Positions 23,110 to 31,336 of a DNA stretch of 38,481 bases are shown piece by piece. A program made the translations under genes and the position numbers. How positions within the stretch are numbered: the first letter of the stretch is position 1; every line of letters starts with the position of its first letter. Below the pieces are notes generated by a model. The model had not been told where the DNA came from. It saw only the letters and a list, made by a program, of their open reading frames with translations, and did not search any database. The stretch is from Lachnospiraceae bacterium (GTDB taxonomy: Bacteria; Bacillota; Clostridia; Lachnospirales; Lachnospiraceae): positions 4,819 to 43,299 of the forward strand of contig VSNR01000011.1 in the NCBI GenBank assembly GCA_009774345.1. The letters run 5' to 3'.

Positions 23110-25473
23110 TTATTCATACAGATAAATCTCCACGCTGTCTGCGATCGCCTTTACGGCTGCGTCAATGTCCTGTGTGCCCTCGAGGTACTCTGCCCCCTCC
23201 GCATAGACTGCGGCTTCAAGTACGGTATCGCTCAGATACGGCGTGTCGAGCTGTGCAATCCACGCTTCCAGCTTGTCAATTCCATCCTGCTGTACCGGAT
23301 AAATCGTATAGTCAAAACTTTTCCCATCTTTTGTTGAAAAGCCCATATAGTACTGCCCGCCATCATCGCCAAGTTCGCTCTCATCATAGGCAAATTGTGC
23401 CGGCAGCGCCTTCTTGTTTATCGGAAGGCCAAACTGCATCGCCTCCTGAACCGTCGCGCCAAGCATCATGCCCACAAACTGCTTTGCCGCATCTGCATTT
23501 TGGGTCGCGGAATTGATACCGGCGATTGACGCAGGATGATATACATTGCTGCACTGCCCGCTCATCAGTTTGATCAGTGTATCCTCCAGACCGTCAATTC
23601 TCGGCACAGACAATATATCCCTGTATATGGACGCACTCAGCACTTCCCCATATGCAAACGGTGTCTCCTGCATCAGGTATAAAGTATCCTGCGTCATCAT
23701 AAAGTACGGTTCCTCCTCGAAGTTTCTCCCATCCTCATCAATCATATTCTGCTGATACTGTTGGATATACTCTTCGGGCGTACCGTTCATCTCCACATCA
23801 TAAAGTCTCTTGGACTGCTCTAAAAACGCACGCACGCTTTCCTGATTGAGCTGTCCGTCTGCATTCTTCCACGTCGGCGCACACACCGGCATAAACCGCC
23901 GCATAACGCCTGTTGCTGAACACACACCCAGAATATTTGTGTCTGGATATGCCTCCCTTGCCTGCTCCGCCATAGCCGCAATCGACTGGTAATCATCCGC
24001 ACTGCCCACATAAGTTTCGTCGCCAAAAAGTACTGGAATAAAGAACTTTGCAGGAACTGCGTACATCTTGTCATCGGTCTGGATGTGCTCAATCAGATTT
24101 GTGTAAAGACCGTCTGTCTGGTCTATTTCTTTGACGATATCAGACAAATCCATCAACACACCTTTTTCCGCATAGGTATCAATATTGATGCCATCCAGCA
24201 TGATCACGTCCGGTCCACTCCCACTCAACAGCTGTGTATTTAATTTCTTGAGCGCATCCTCCCGCGTGACGCCGCCTTCGTCCATGCCAACCTGATACTC
24301 TATAAACATTTCTGGATACTGTGTCTGATATGCCGAGATCGTCTGTTTTACCAGATCGTCTTCTGTGAGGCTATAGACTGTGATCTTATCGTTTGGAACG
24401 GAAGGCACTGTCGCATCATAAGTAAATTTCACTATTTTTCCGTTATTGTACGCGGTGAAAAATTCATTCTTGTCATTCATTGCCATCGCCATGATGCTGA
24501 GGGTCGGATCCCCCAGAGAGGACAGGCTGCTGTCAATCACCTGCTCCACGACGCCACCGCCGATGACATGGCGGTGCAGTCCCTTGCTCCCTGCAACATA
24601 AATCGTTTTGTCCGCTCCAAGGAAAGCATATGCCGTATAGCCTCCTCCCATCCATGACAGCTCATTATAGGTATCACTGACAAAGCTGTCAAGCACGTCA
24701 TCCTCAAGAAAGCACTTCTTTTCCAAATCATAGAGAAAAATCTTCTCGGACGTCATACACATCAGAATGCCGTCCCTGCATTCCATCAAATCCGAGGTAT
24801 CGTCGAGCGTCAGGAGCTTTTCCGCCGTCCCTGCGCTGACATCCACCTGATAAATATTTCTGCACTTTGACGCAAACACATACAGTGTCCCCTGCTCGTC
24901 AAATGCCAGCGTCCTCAGGCTTGAATCCGCATCCGGCAGCTCAATCTCAATCTGCTTTGTGGTTCCGTCCGTATTGAAAATATAGAGGTTATAATCATAC
25001 TCGTCCTCTGTTCCTTCTATCTTATCCATGCCGACGATGGCTATCGTCCCATCCTTCGCAACGGCTGACGCCACTGGATAATGCTCTTTTATAAAAGCTG
25101 AAAACGCTTCGTCTGTCTCAGCATTCCATGTCGCTCCGTCATCCTTCGACACAATCTGCCGCTCTGATAGACTGTTCAAAAAGACCATCTGTCCATCGCT
25201 GAAAGTCTGCTGCACCACCCTGTCATAAAAATTTTCTCCCTCAAAGACTGTCGTCTCCACATAACGGCCCATTCCGCTGCTGCCTGTATCGTCCTCCTGC
25301 CCGGACTGGGTGGTGCTCCCATCCGCTGCATCCGTCTCTATCGTAGTGTTTGCATCATTTGCATTGCCATTTCCGGCAGTCTGTTTTGTTGCGCCGCATC
25401 CAACGGATGCAATGCCGACTGCCGCCGCAGTGAGTAAAGCTGCCAGTTTGGTAAACATTGATTTTTTTCTCAT
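23110..25473 (-). CDS. Lipoprotein ABC solute-binding protein with propeller-like N-terminal half
   Basis: 787 residues, nearly twice a normal sugar-binding protein. Signal peptide with lipobox SVGC (Cys26) and a Thr/Asn/Asp-rich linker (30-70). Residues about 70-365 are short beta-strands with one Asp-box (SKDDGATW, 109-116) and repeats such as DGTIAIVG, GTLYVFAS, DKTIYVAG, NEFFTAYNNGKIVKF, consistent with a beta-propeller. From about 370 it is a family-1 extracellular solute-binding domain (ISAYQTQYPEMFIEYQVG, LLSGSGPDVIMLDG, ADAAKQFVGMMLG). GGAGGG precedes the ATG. It shares its promoter motif with the permease operon at 22116, supporting one transport system. Ligand unknown. Confidence 0.85.
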   Translation of the reverse strand: MRKKSMFTKLAALLTAAAVGIASVGCGATKQTAGNGNANDANTTIETDAADGSTTQSGQEDDTGSSGMGRYVETTVFEGENFYDRVVQQTFSDGQMVFLNSLSERQIVSKDDGATWNAETDEAFSAFIKEHYPVASAVAKDGTIAIVGMDKIEGTEDEYDYNLYIFNTDGTTKQIEIELPDADSSLRTLAFDEQGTLYVFASKCRNIYQVDVSAGTAEKLLTLDDTSDLMECRDGILMCMTSEKIFLYDLEKKCFLEDDVLDSFVSDTYNELSWMGGGYTAYAFLGADKTIYVAGSKGLHRHVIGGGVVEQVIDSSLSSLGDPTLSIMAMAMNDKNEFFTAYNNGKIVKFTYDATVPSVPNDKITVYSLTEDDLVKQTISAYQTQYPEMFIEYQVGMDEGGVTREDALKKLNTQLLSGSGPDVIMLDGINIDTYAEKGVLMDLSDIVKEIDQTDGLYTNLIEHIQTDDKMYAVPAKFFIPVLFGDETYVGSADDYQSIAAMAEQAREAYPDTNILGVCSATGVMRRFMPVCAPTWKNADGQLNQESVRAFLEQSKRLYDVEMNGTPEEYIQQYQQNMIDEDGRNFEEEPYFMMTQDTLYLMQETPFAYGEVLSASIYRDILSVPRIDGLEDTLIKLMSGQCSNVYHPASIAGINSATQNADAAKQFVGMMLGATVQEAMQFGLPINKKALPAQFAYDESELGDDGGQYYMGFSTKDGKSFDYTIYPVQQDGIDKLEAWIAQLDTPYLSDTVLEAAVYAEGAEYLEGTQDIDAAVKAIADSVEIYLYE

Positions 25474-25515
25474 AACATCCCTCCAAATGTACCTCTTCGT
25501 TTTCTGTACATTGGA

Positions 25516-25550
25516 ATTGTAGCATAGTTATCTCTAAGAAATCTCTAAAA
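25516..25550 (-). promoter_or_regulatory. Promoter/operator of the solute-binding gene
   Basis: Extended -10 TGCTACAAT (TACAAT at 25516-25521) behind the direct repeat TTAGAGAT-TTC-TTAGAGAT (11-bp period, within 25529-25550). Nearly the same as 22169-22203. Confidence 0.65.
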
Positions 25551-25623
25551 TATCGAAACAAATCTTAAAATCGTCTGTCGGCCTGTTGACATATCTCTTT
25601 TGAACGTCCATACACATAACAAA

Positions 25624-25658
25624 ATAGAACTGTTACAATACTTCTGTAACAGTTCTAT
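25624..25658 (-). terminator. Terminator after the hydrogenase gene
   Basis: Perfect 14-bp stem (ATAGAACTGTTACA / TGTAACAGTTCTAT) with a 7-nt loop; on minus it is followed by TTTTG. Confidence 0.8.
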
Positions 25659-25691
25659 GCTTTATTTCATACTTCGTATTTCCATGTTACG

Positions 25692-27188
25692 TCACTCTGG
25701 CTGGCGTATACTATGCTCTGGCAGCTTCTGCTCCGAAGAATTTTTAAAGCTGATCAGATCTTTTGTCGCTGTTGGAATGGCAATGTTCGTGCCTGCCCCG
25801 GCAACACAGCCGCCCGGACACGCCATACCTTCAATTAAGCAGCCGTTTTTCTTCCCCGCTTTTGCAAGCATAAGAATCTTTTTGCACTCTGAGAGACTCT
25901 CCGCGTGTTCGATATGAATCTCCGTATCAGGATAATACTCCTTGATACATCCCTCAATCGCGCTGGCAACGCCTCCTGCAACGCCGTATCCACGCCCGGC
26001 AGCAGTCGCATCGTTCATCGTATCCATCGCCTTGATTTCTTCTAATAAGATTCCCTTTGCCTCAAACATCCCCACAAGCTCCTCAAAGGTAATCACAAAG
26101 TCCACGTCTGAACGGATTGTCCTGCGGCTTGCTTCAAGCTTCTTGCTGGCGCAGGGTCCGATAAATACCACGCTGGCATCCGGGTGCTTCTCCTTGATCA
26201 CTCTGGCAGTTGCCACCATCGGCGTCAGGGCATTGCTGATCTTGTCAATCGTCTCCGGGAAAAATTTCTTGGCGAGCATCGACCATGACGGACAGCACGA
26301 GGTGAGCAGAAACGGCACTTCTCCGGTCGCAACTTCTTTTACATAATGTTCTGCTTCTGTCATGGCACCCATATCAGCGCCGATCGCGGTCTCGTACACA
26401 TCATAAAAACCCAGCTCCTTGAGCGCAGTCTTTAGCATATCTGGTGTCACCTTGGGACCAAACTGACCCACAAATGCAGGCGCCACCTGCGCGATGATCT
26501 TCCTGCCTGACTGCATTGCGCGGATCAGCTGGAAAATCTGGGATTTGTCAGCGATCGCGCCAAAAGGACAGCTCACCATACACTGCCCGCAGGATACGCA
26601 TTTCTCATCGTCAATCACTGCTCTGCCATGACTGTCAGAGTGAATCGCATTCACACCGCAGTGCGCAAGGCATGGGCGCTGCTGGTGAGAGATCGCATCG
26701 TAGGGGCAGACCGTCTTGCATTTACCACATTTGATGCATTTCTCCTGATCAATCACAGACCGTCCGTTTTTCATTGTGATGGCGCCTCTTGGACACACCT
26801 CATTACAAGGATGTGCAAGACATCCCATGCACTTGTCTGTCACTTCATACCGGTTCTCTGGACATGCATTGCACGCAGACGCAATCACCTGCATCAGAGG
26901 CGGCTCATAATACTTTTCATCAATATTACTCTCCTCCACCCCCTGGCTGACCTGTACGGGTTCATCCTCGGGGCGCAGCGACATGCCCATCGCAAGCCGC
27001 GTGCGCTCGCGGATAATCTCGCGCTCACGGTAAATATTATCCCAATAAGGTGAGTTCTCTGCATCTGCAAGTTTATAAGGAAGCGCCTCCATGTCATCCA
27101 CTAAGTTTGTGGAATGATATGCCATATTTGCCACTTCCCTGAAAATTGCGCGCCGTGTTTTACGAACCTGTGTATCTATCCCTCTCAT
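25692..27188 (-). CDS. [FeFe] hydrogenase, monomeric, group B-like
   Basis: 498 residues. H-cluster motifs: L1 TSCCPSW (296-302), L2 GPCASKKLE (344-352), L3 EGMACPGGCVAGAG (453-466). Ferredoxin-type Cys clusters lie at 120-132, 151-161 and 197-207, with additional Cys at 106/109 and 173/177. The L2 motif GPCxxKKxE, rather than MPCxxKxxE, points to a group B type enzyme, found in Clostridia and thought to couple to ferredoxin or act in redox balance. No small-subunit domain, so cytosolic. AGGAGG lies 8 nt before the ATG. Single gene with terminator; no hyd maturation genes are in the window. Confidence 0.93.
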   Translation of the reverse strand: MRGIDTQVRKTRRAIFREVANMAYHSTNLVDDMEALPYKLADAENSPYWDNIYREREIIRERTRLAMGMSLRPEDEPVQVSQGVEESNIDEKYYEPPLMQVIASACNACPENRYEVTDKCMGCLAHPCNEVCPRGAITMKNGRSVIDQEKCIKCGKCKTVCPYDAISHQQRPCLAHCGVNAIHSDSHGRAVIDDEKCVSCGQCMVSCPFGAIADKSQIFQLIRAMQSGRKIIAQVAPAFVGQFGPKVTPDMLKTALKELGFYDVYETAIGADMGAMTEAEHYVKEVATGEVPFLLTSCCPSWSMLAKKFFPETIDKISNALTPMVATARVIKEKHPDASVVFIGPCASKKLEASRRTIRSDVDFVITFEELVGMFEAKGILLEEIKAMDTMNDATAAGRGYGVAGGVASAIEGCIKEYYPDTEIHIEHAESLSECKKILMLAKAGKKNGCLIEGMACPGGCVAGAGTNIAIPTATKDLISFKNSSEQKLPEHSIRQPE

Positions 27189-27305
27189 TAGCTCTGCCTC
27201 CTGCGTATCAATCTATTTCAATTTTTATGATCGTTGAATACTATTATTCTGACATATTTTTAACAATATTTCAATATGGTATTGCAACTTATTTTTGACA
27301 GTTTC

Positions 27306-28052
27306 TTAACATGCTTCCGCAGTGATTTTCGCGCAGTCCTCTGGCGAGAACAGATATTCATTTTGATATTGTTTTCTAAGCTCCGCCATAGGCTTTCCTG
27401 TCAGCGCAGTCTGTATGTCCTTCTGCATGAGTGAAATGACTTCGCAAAACCGGGGTGTGTTATAAACCTCCTGAAACCATTGTTCCAGAACATTTGCTGT
27501 GCAGTCCGGCGCTTCGTCCATCTCTTCGAGAAAAGGAACCTTGAGATCTGCGATATCACAGTCCACGATCTCCTGAACACCGTTCCAGTCAATCATGTGT
27601 TCTTTGATTTCCAGAAATAAGTAGGAAACATTGATTAAAAAGCTATCATAACAAAGCTCTGCGTCTGCCCAGTTCCAAAAATACTGCGCCTTAAAATCAT
27701 AATATGCCTCGTCCTCCTCCAGTTTTTCCGTATGGCCTGTCGCAATCTCAATCACTACGGCATCCAGACAGTCCGCAAACCGCATAAATTCAGACGGCTC
27801 TATTTTTCCCTCCTGATAATCCCACAGTTTCTCCATAATGATATCCAAAATCTCTGGCGTCGGAATTTCAGGCGCCATCAGGCGGTAGGAATTCCACCAC
27901 CGTGTAAACATCAAAAGCTGCGCATTGATTGTCACTTCGAATGGCGATGCCGCAAAGCATTCCTCTGCTAAATCTTTCAGATTTAGAATAAACTTGGACT
28001 TCTCTTCGCTGCTCAGTGCCGCGAAATCAATCTCGTATATTTTTGCCATCAC
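27306..28052 (-). CDS. Unknown conserved-looking cytosolic protein
   Basis: 248 residues. Start GTG at 28052 (AGGAGG 9 nt upstream) or the adjacent ATG at 28049 (12 nt). Acidic and helical, no signal or membrane segment: SSEEKSKFILNLKDLAEECF, WWNSYRLMAPEIPTPEILDIIMEKLWDYQEG, then AYYDFKAQYFWNWADAELCYDSFLINVSY. I do not recognise the family. It overlaps the 3' end of the debranching-enzyme gene by 26 nt, so the two are expressed together; a link to glycogen metabolism is inference from that only. Confidence 0.7.
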   Translation of the reverse strand: MMAKIYEIDFAALSSEEKSKFILNLKDLAEECFAASPFEVTINAQLLMFTRWWNSYRLMAPEIPTPEILDIIMEKLWDYQEGKIEPSEFMRFADCLDAVVIEIATGHTEKLEEDEAYYDFKAQYFWNWADAELCYDSFLINVSYLFLEIKEHMIDWNGVQEIVDCDIADLKVPFLEEMDEAPDCTANVLEQWFQEVYNTPRFCEVISLMQKDIQTALTGKPMAELRKQYQNEYLFSPEDCAKITAEAC

Positions 28053-30069
28053 TTAAAATTTCCTCCTGCATTTTCTCATAATCATACACTGCCCGCAGAA
28101 GCTCCGTCACACTCCACGCCTGTGCGAAGCACCCTCTTGACACTGTCGGCGCCTCCCCGTCGTAAATCTCTGCAATCTGGGACACACAGCCTTCCCTGAG
28201 CCACGCCGTGAGCGCGCCAAAGCCCTCTGCCAGCTCGGTCTGTATACGCTTTTTCTCCGCCATGTCCCCGCACTTTCCGGCATAACGAATGCAGGCTCTG
28301 TAGTACGCCCCCAGCGGAAATGCCCACACAGTCCCCTGATGATACGCCCTGTCGCGCTCCTGCATCGGCCCGATATAGATACGGTGGAAATCGGGGTCGT
28401 CCTTTGCCAGCGTGCGCAGTCCAACCGTTGTGTAGAGCTCGTCTTTGACCTTCTTGAGAACCAGCGCTTCCCTGTCGGCAGGGAGCATGGTAAACGGCAT
28501 TGTCAGCGCCCAGATTTGATTGCACCGGATTTGATTTTCATCTTTTCCGCCCGACAGCACATCCTTCAGGCACTGTGCATTTTCATTCCAGAACTTCTCC
28601 TGAAAGGATTCTTTGACCTTTGAGGCAAGCTCTTGGTATTTTACATCCTTTGTCATCGTGTACATCACCATCAGCGCGCTGTACCAGTATGCATTGATCT
28701 CCACGGGTTTTCCGTGTCTTGGCGTCGGCAGGAAATCCCCCACGCGCACGTCCATCCATGTGAGCTGCTCGAGTCCTGCGCCTGCCATGACCAGACTGTC
28801 ACTGTCCATGCCGATATGAAAATCTGTACCATTTTGATACCCGTCAATAATCTGTTCTAATACCGGAAGTATCTCATCCTGAAATGCCTTGTCGCCCGAG
28901 TACTCCATATACTCATACACTGCATTCACAAACAATAGCGGCGCATCTGCCGAGTTGTACATCGGATTCTCGCCCCCCTCTGGAAACAGATTCGGCAGCA
29001 GCCCGTTTTTCACGTATTTGACAAAGGTTCTTAAAATGCTCTTGCACTCCTCAAACCGCCCTGTCACCAGTGTCGCCCCTGCAAGTGAGATCATCGTATC
29101 GCGTCCCCAGTCCTCAAAAAACGGATAGCCCGCGATAATGCTTTTGCCATCTGTAGAATCGCGCCGCACGACATATGCGTCTGCGCTCAGCACAAGCTGT
29201 TTCCCAAGGTCTGAGTCCAGCTCTGCCTGTGTGAGCAGTTGGTTCTTCCGCGCGCTGTTCTGCTGTACAAGGTCCTCATAGTATGTTTTCACGTCCGTGA
29301 ACGCCATCTCTTCTGTGCTGAACAGAACATAGAGCCCCTCCTTGAGTGCCGCATCTTTCTTTAACGTACCATTCACAAAGGCATTACCATACGCCACACG
29401 CCCGTCGCGCTCATCCTGCGAGAAATACATCTCTCCGAATAAATGCGCCGTCTCCTCGGACAGTGGCGCATTCGCCGCAAGATACAATTGTAGATCTCTG
29501 CCTGTGATACAGTACTGCCTGTCCTCTGCCGTCTTTTCACCACACGGCGCAATCTTGTATTCTTCCAGCTGCTGTGCGACGTCAAAATCCTCTTTCTTGG
29601 ATGTAAAACGAAGCAGCGGCGTGAGTTCCAGCGCCACGTCTTTTTCAGAAGGATTGTCCAGCTCATACCAGAGGGCTACGGTATTTTTGCCGTGCACCAT
29701 CAGCAAATGTTTTCTGATGGTCACTCCGCCTGCGCGGAATGTCCAGACAGGCGCTTCTTTATCAAAATCGTCATAGACAAATTTCTGCAAGTATCGAAAT
29801 CCCTCATAATCCTCTCCTGACCGCATGCGCTGTGATGTCAGCACATACTCCTGACCGTCTATGACCAGTTTCTCAAAAATGTTCGACACCAGATGCATTC
29901 TGACATTTGGCGCTCTCTTTGCAGACATCAGAAGCGCCTGATCCCCCCGCGCTGCCGCCCCGGTGACAGACAGGCTGCTGTAGCCGCCCAGTCCGTTTGT
30001 GAGCAGATAACAGTCCTTCTCCCCATCCATAATGTTTATCCAGTTCTTTTGGTCAAATTCAAATCTCAT
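28027..30069 (-). CDS. Glycogen debranching enzyme (amylo-alpha-1,6-glucosidase)
   Basis: 680 residues. N-terminal domain (about 1-270) with LLTNGLGGYSSLSVTGAAAR and RMHLVSNIFEKLVIDG, then an (alpha/alpha)6 barrel with PFFEDWGRDTMISLAGATLVTGRF (catalytic-site Asp region), GGENPMYNSADAPLLFVNAVYEYM, AGLEQLTWMDVRVG and YHQGTVWAFPLGAYY. This is the archaeal/bacterial GDE type (GH133-like). It removes alpha-1,6 branches of glycogen. AGAGG lies 7 nt before the ATG; promoter at 30155-30183. No glg genes in the window. Confidence 0.93.
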   Translation of the reverse strand: MRFEFDQKNWINIMDGEKDCYLLTNGLGGYSSLSVTGAAARGDQALLMSAKRAPNVRMHLVSNIFEKLVIDGQEYVLTSQRMRSGEDYEGFRYLQKFVYDDFDKEAPVWTFRAGGVTIRKHLLMVHGKNTVALWYELDNPSEKDVALELTPLLRFTSKKEDFDVAQQLEEYKIAPCGEKTAEDRQYCITGRDLQLYLAANAPLSEETAHLFGEMYFSQDERDGRVAYGNAFVNGTLKKDAALKEGLYVLFSTEEMAFTDVKTYYEDLVQQNSARKNQLLTQAELDSDLGKQLVLSADAYVVRRDSTDGKSIIAGYPFFEDWGRDTMISLAGATLVTGRFEECKSILRTFVKYVKNGLLPNLFPEGGENPMYNSADAPLLFVNAVYEYMEYSGDKAFQDEILPVLEQIIDGYQNGTDFHIGMDSDSLVMAGAGLEQLTWMDVRVGDFLPTPRHGKPVEINAYWYSALMVMYTMTKDVKYQELASKVKESFQEKFWNENAQCLKDVLSGGKDENQIRCNQIWALTMPFTMLPADREALVLKKVKDELYTTVGLRTLAKDDPDFHRIYIGPMQERDRAYHQGTVWAFPLGAYYRACIRYAGKCGDMAEKKRIQTELAEGFGALTAWLREGCVSQIAEIYDGEAPTVSRGCFAQAWSVTELLRAVYDYEKMQEEILSDGKNIRD

Positions 30070-30154
30070 GATACTACCTCTTTCTTTCCTGAATTAAGGA
30101 ACTGTAGAAAAATAACTGACACACTTATTTTCCTGCAATTCTAATGATACATTT

Positions 30155-30183
30155 AGCATATCACATAATATATGGTATTTCAA
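30155..30183 (-). promoter_or_regulatory. Promoter of the debranching-enzyme gene
   Basis: TTGAAA, 17-bp spacer, TATGCT on minus. It lies back to back with the plus promoter at 30192. Confidence 0.55.
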
Positions 30184-30191
30184 AATTTTTC

Positions 30192-30220
30192 TTGAAGAAC
30201 GATTGAATTTATGATATAGT
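30192..30220 (+). promoter_or_regulatory. Promoter of the 30299 membrane-protein gene
   Basis: TTGAAG, 17-bp spacer, TATAGT. Predicted start near 30227. Confidence 0.55.
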
Positions 30221-30226
30221 AACATG

Positions 30227-30298
30227 ACCCCCATCCTACAGCTGCTTTTGCTGTAGCGCGGGCAAATCAAAACTGCCGGAAGCGAGGCAACGACTGAC
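30227..30298 (+). promoter_or_regulatory. Structured leader of unknown class
   Basis: The 72-nt leader holds a clear 7-bp hairpin (CTACAGC / GCTGTAG, about 30235-30256). It also holds two mutually exclusive small stems around TGCC (GGGCA with TGCC, or TGCC with GGCA), close to the start codon. Compact, GC-rich compared with its surroundings, and riboswitch-like, but it does not match a consensus I know. Confidence 0.35.
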
Positions 30299-30715
30299 AT
30301 GCAAAAGATTGTACATAGCAGACTCTTATGCACCTTATTAATACTATCTATGCTTGTACTGGGAATTTACGGTGGAGATCTTCACGCGGATTCCTCTTTT
30401 TCGCATGTTTCTGATTCGTTTGGTACTGCCTCCCTGCAAGCTGCCGGACATATGGCAGACACACACATTTTCTATGAAAAAAATTCTATGAGCCTGATTC
30501 AGGAATTTGTCCTGTCCCGTCAGTCTGTGCGCCCTTTCACAGCGCTGCGCATCGGTCTGTTTATGAGTGCTGCGCTGCTTCTGGTCAGTATCCTTCTATT
30601 GTATCTTTCTTTCATCAATTCCTGTCTGTGCGCTGACGCATACAAAAACCAGTACAGTTACAGGACTCTGGATTATATCCACAAAAATGATGGTAAAAAA
30701 TCCCATATTGCGTAA
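30299..30715 (+). CDS. Small membrane protein of unknown function
   Basis: 138 residues. A hydrophobic start (about 8-25, signal peptide or anchor), an external stretch (about 28-75), a membrane helix (RIGLFMSAALLLVSILLLYLSFI, about 84-107) and a hydrophilic Tyr/Lys-rich tail. The ATG has only a weak GAGG upstream. First plus-strand gene behind a structured leader; the next genes are two one-helix peptides and the antiporter. No family recognised. Confidence 0.65.
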   Translation: MQKIVHSRLLCTLLILSMLVLGIYGGDLHADSSFSHVSDSFGTASLQAAGHMADTHIFYEKNSMSLIQEFVLSRQSVRPFTALRIGLFMSAALLLVSILLLYLSFINSCLCADAYKNQYSYRTLDYIHKNDGKKSHIA

Positions 30716-30784
30716 AGTCTAATTTTGTTTCTGGACGCTTTTGCAGAAATTCATAGCGGCTTTTTTCGTGTACCCTTTTTTGGC

Positions 30785-30809
30785 ATACTCACGACAGATA
30801 AAATCTGCC
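30785..30809. repeat. 25-bp fragment of the 96-bp interspersed repeat
   Basis: Matches bases 2-26 of copy 2 (ATACTCACGACAGAT...TCTGCC) exactly, then diverges, so the second half of the hairpin is lost. It shows the element is a dispersed family in this genome rather than a local duplication. Confidence 0.7.
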
Positions 30810-30863
30810 ACTGCCGGTTTCTGAGCGTCTTTTTCGCAAGGTTTTATATATGGAGGTTTTATC

Positions 30864-31010
30864 ATGATTGAAAATATTATCTTTAGCATTATGGTTGTAA
30901 TCGCTGTGGGCGCAGGAATTTTTACCTGCATTTACGAGGTGGGCGGCTCCTCAAATGCTTCTTCTGAAGAGCCATCACAGACAGAGCCACAAAATGCACA
31001 GGGCAAATAA
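30864..31010 (+). CDS. 48-aa single-helix membrane peptide
   Basis: MIENIIFSIMVVIAVGAGIF forms one helix (about 5-24), followed by an acidic/Ser/Gln-rich tail (GGSSNASSEEPSQTEPQ). GGAGG is spaced 7 nt before the ATG. Placed upstream of the antiporter with another one-helix peptide; small subunits of this kind accompany several ion transporters (KdpF is one example), but no homology is claimed. Confidence 0.65.
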   Translation: MIENIIFSIMVVIAVGAGIFTCIYEVGGSSNASSEEPSQTEPQNAQGK

Positions 31011-31042
31011 ATATTTTATGGATTGATTTGGAGGTTTGAATT

Positions 31043-31186
31043 ATGAATATATTTTTATGGATTTTGGTTTTGATCGGCGGCGCTACAGGAGCGCTCTCTA
31101 CACTTTACATTGTTGTCTCACTTTTTGCAGTCATTTTCTATAAAATTTACCGCAAAGCAAAGTATCATGTGTCACTCTACGATTAA
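31043..31186 (+). CDS. 47-aa single-helix membrane peptide
   Basis: MNIFLWILVLIGGATGALST and YIVVSLFAVIFYKIY give one long or two short helices with a GGATGA break; the tail is basic (YRKAKYHVSLYD). GGAGG is spaced 8 nt before the ATG. It follows the 48-residue peptide by 32 bp and precedes the antiporter by 150 bp. Confidence 0.65.
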   Translation: MNIFLWILVLIGGATGALSTLYIVVSLFAVIFYKIYRKAKYHVSLYD

Positions 31187-31211
31187 AAGTATTAAAAATT
31201 TATAACGTAGC

Positions 31212-31240
31212 TTGCATATTCTTCCAGAAAAAGTTAGTAT
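31212..31240 (+). promoter_or_regulatory. Possible antiporter promoter
   Basis: TTGCAT, 17-bp spacer, TAGTAT, each 4/6 to consensus. It would give a leader of about 90 nt that includes the tandem repeat at 31275. Confidence 0.3.
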
Positions 31241-31274
31241 GGTATATAGATGTACTTTATCATACTACTTCATT

Positions 31275-31299
31275 AAAGGTATTTTTCAAAGGTATTTTT
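31275..31299 (+). repeat. 12-bp tandem repeat in the antiporter leader
   Basis: AAAGGTATTTTT occurs twice, one base apart (31275-31286, 31288-31299), 38 bp before the antiporter ATG. Possible regulator or RNA-binding site. Confidence 0.5.
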
Positions 31300-31336
31300 T
31301 ATAGATCTTTATATTAATCATAGAAAGGACGGCATT

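Noticed and set aside
27189..27305. Rex redox-repressor site before the hydrogenase
   Set aside because: One half-site (TTGTTAA) is present, but the mirrored TTAACAA is missing at the right spacing.
30227..30298. c-di-GMP, c-di-AMP or other known riboswitch
   Set aside because: GGGCAAA recalls part of the c-di-GMP-I core, but the GACGCAAAGCC segment and overall fold are missing, and no other class I know fits.
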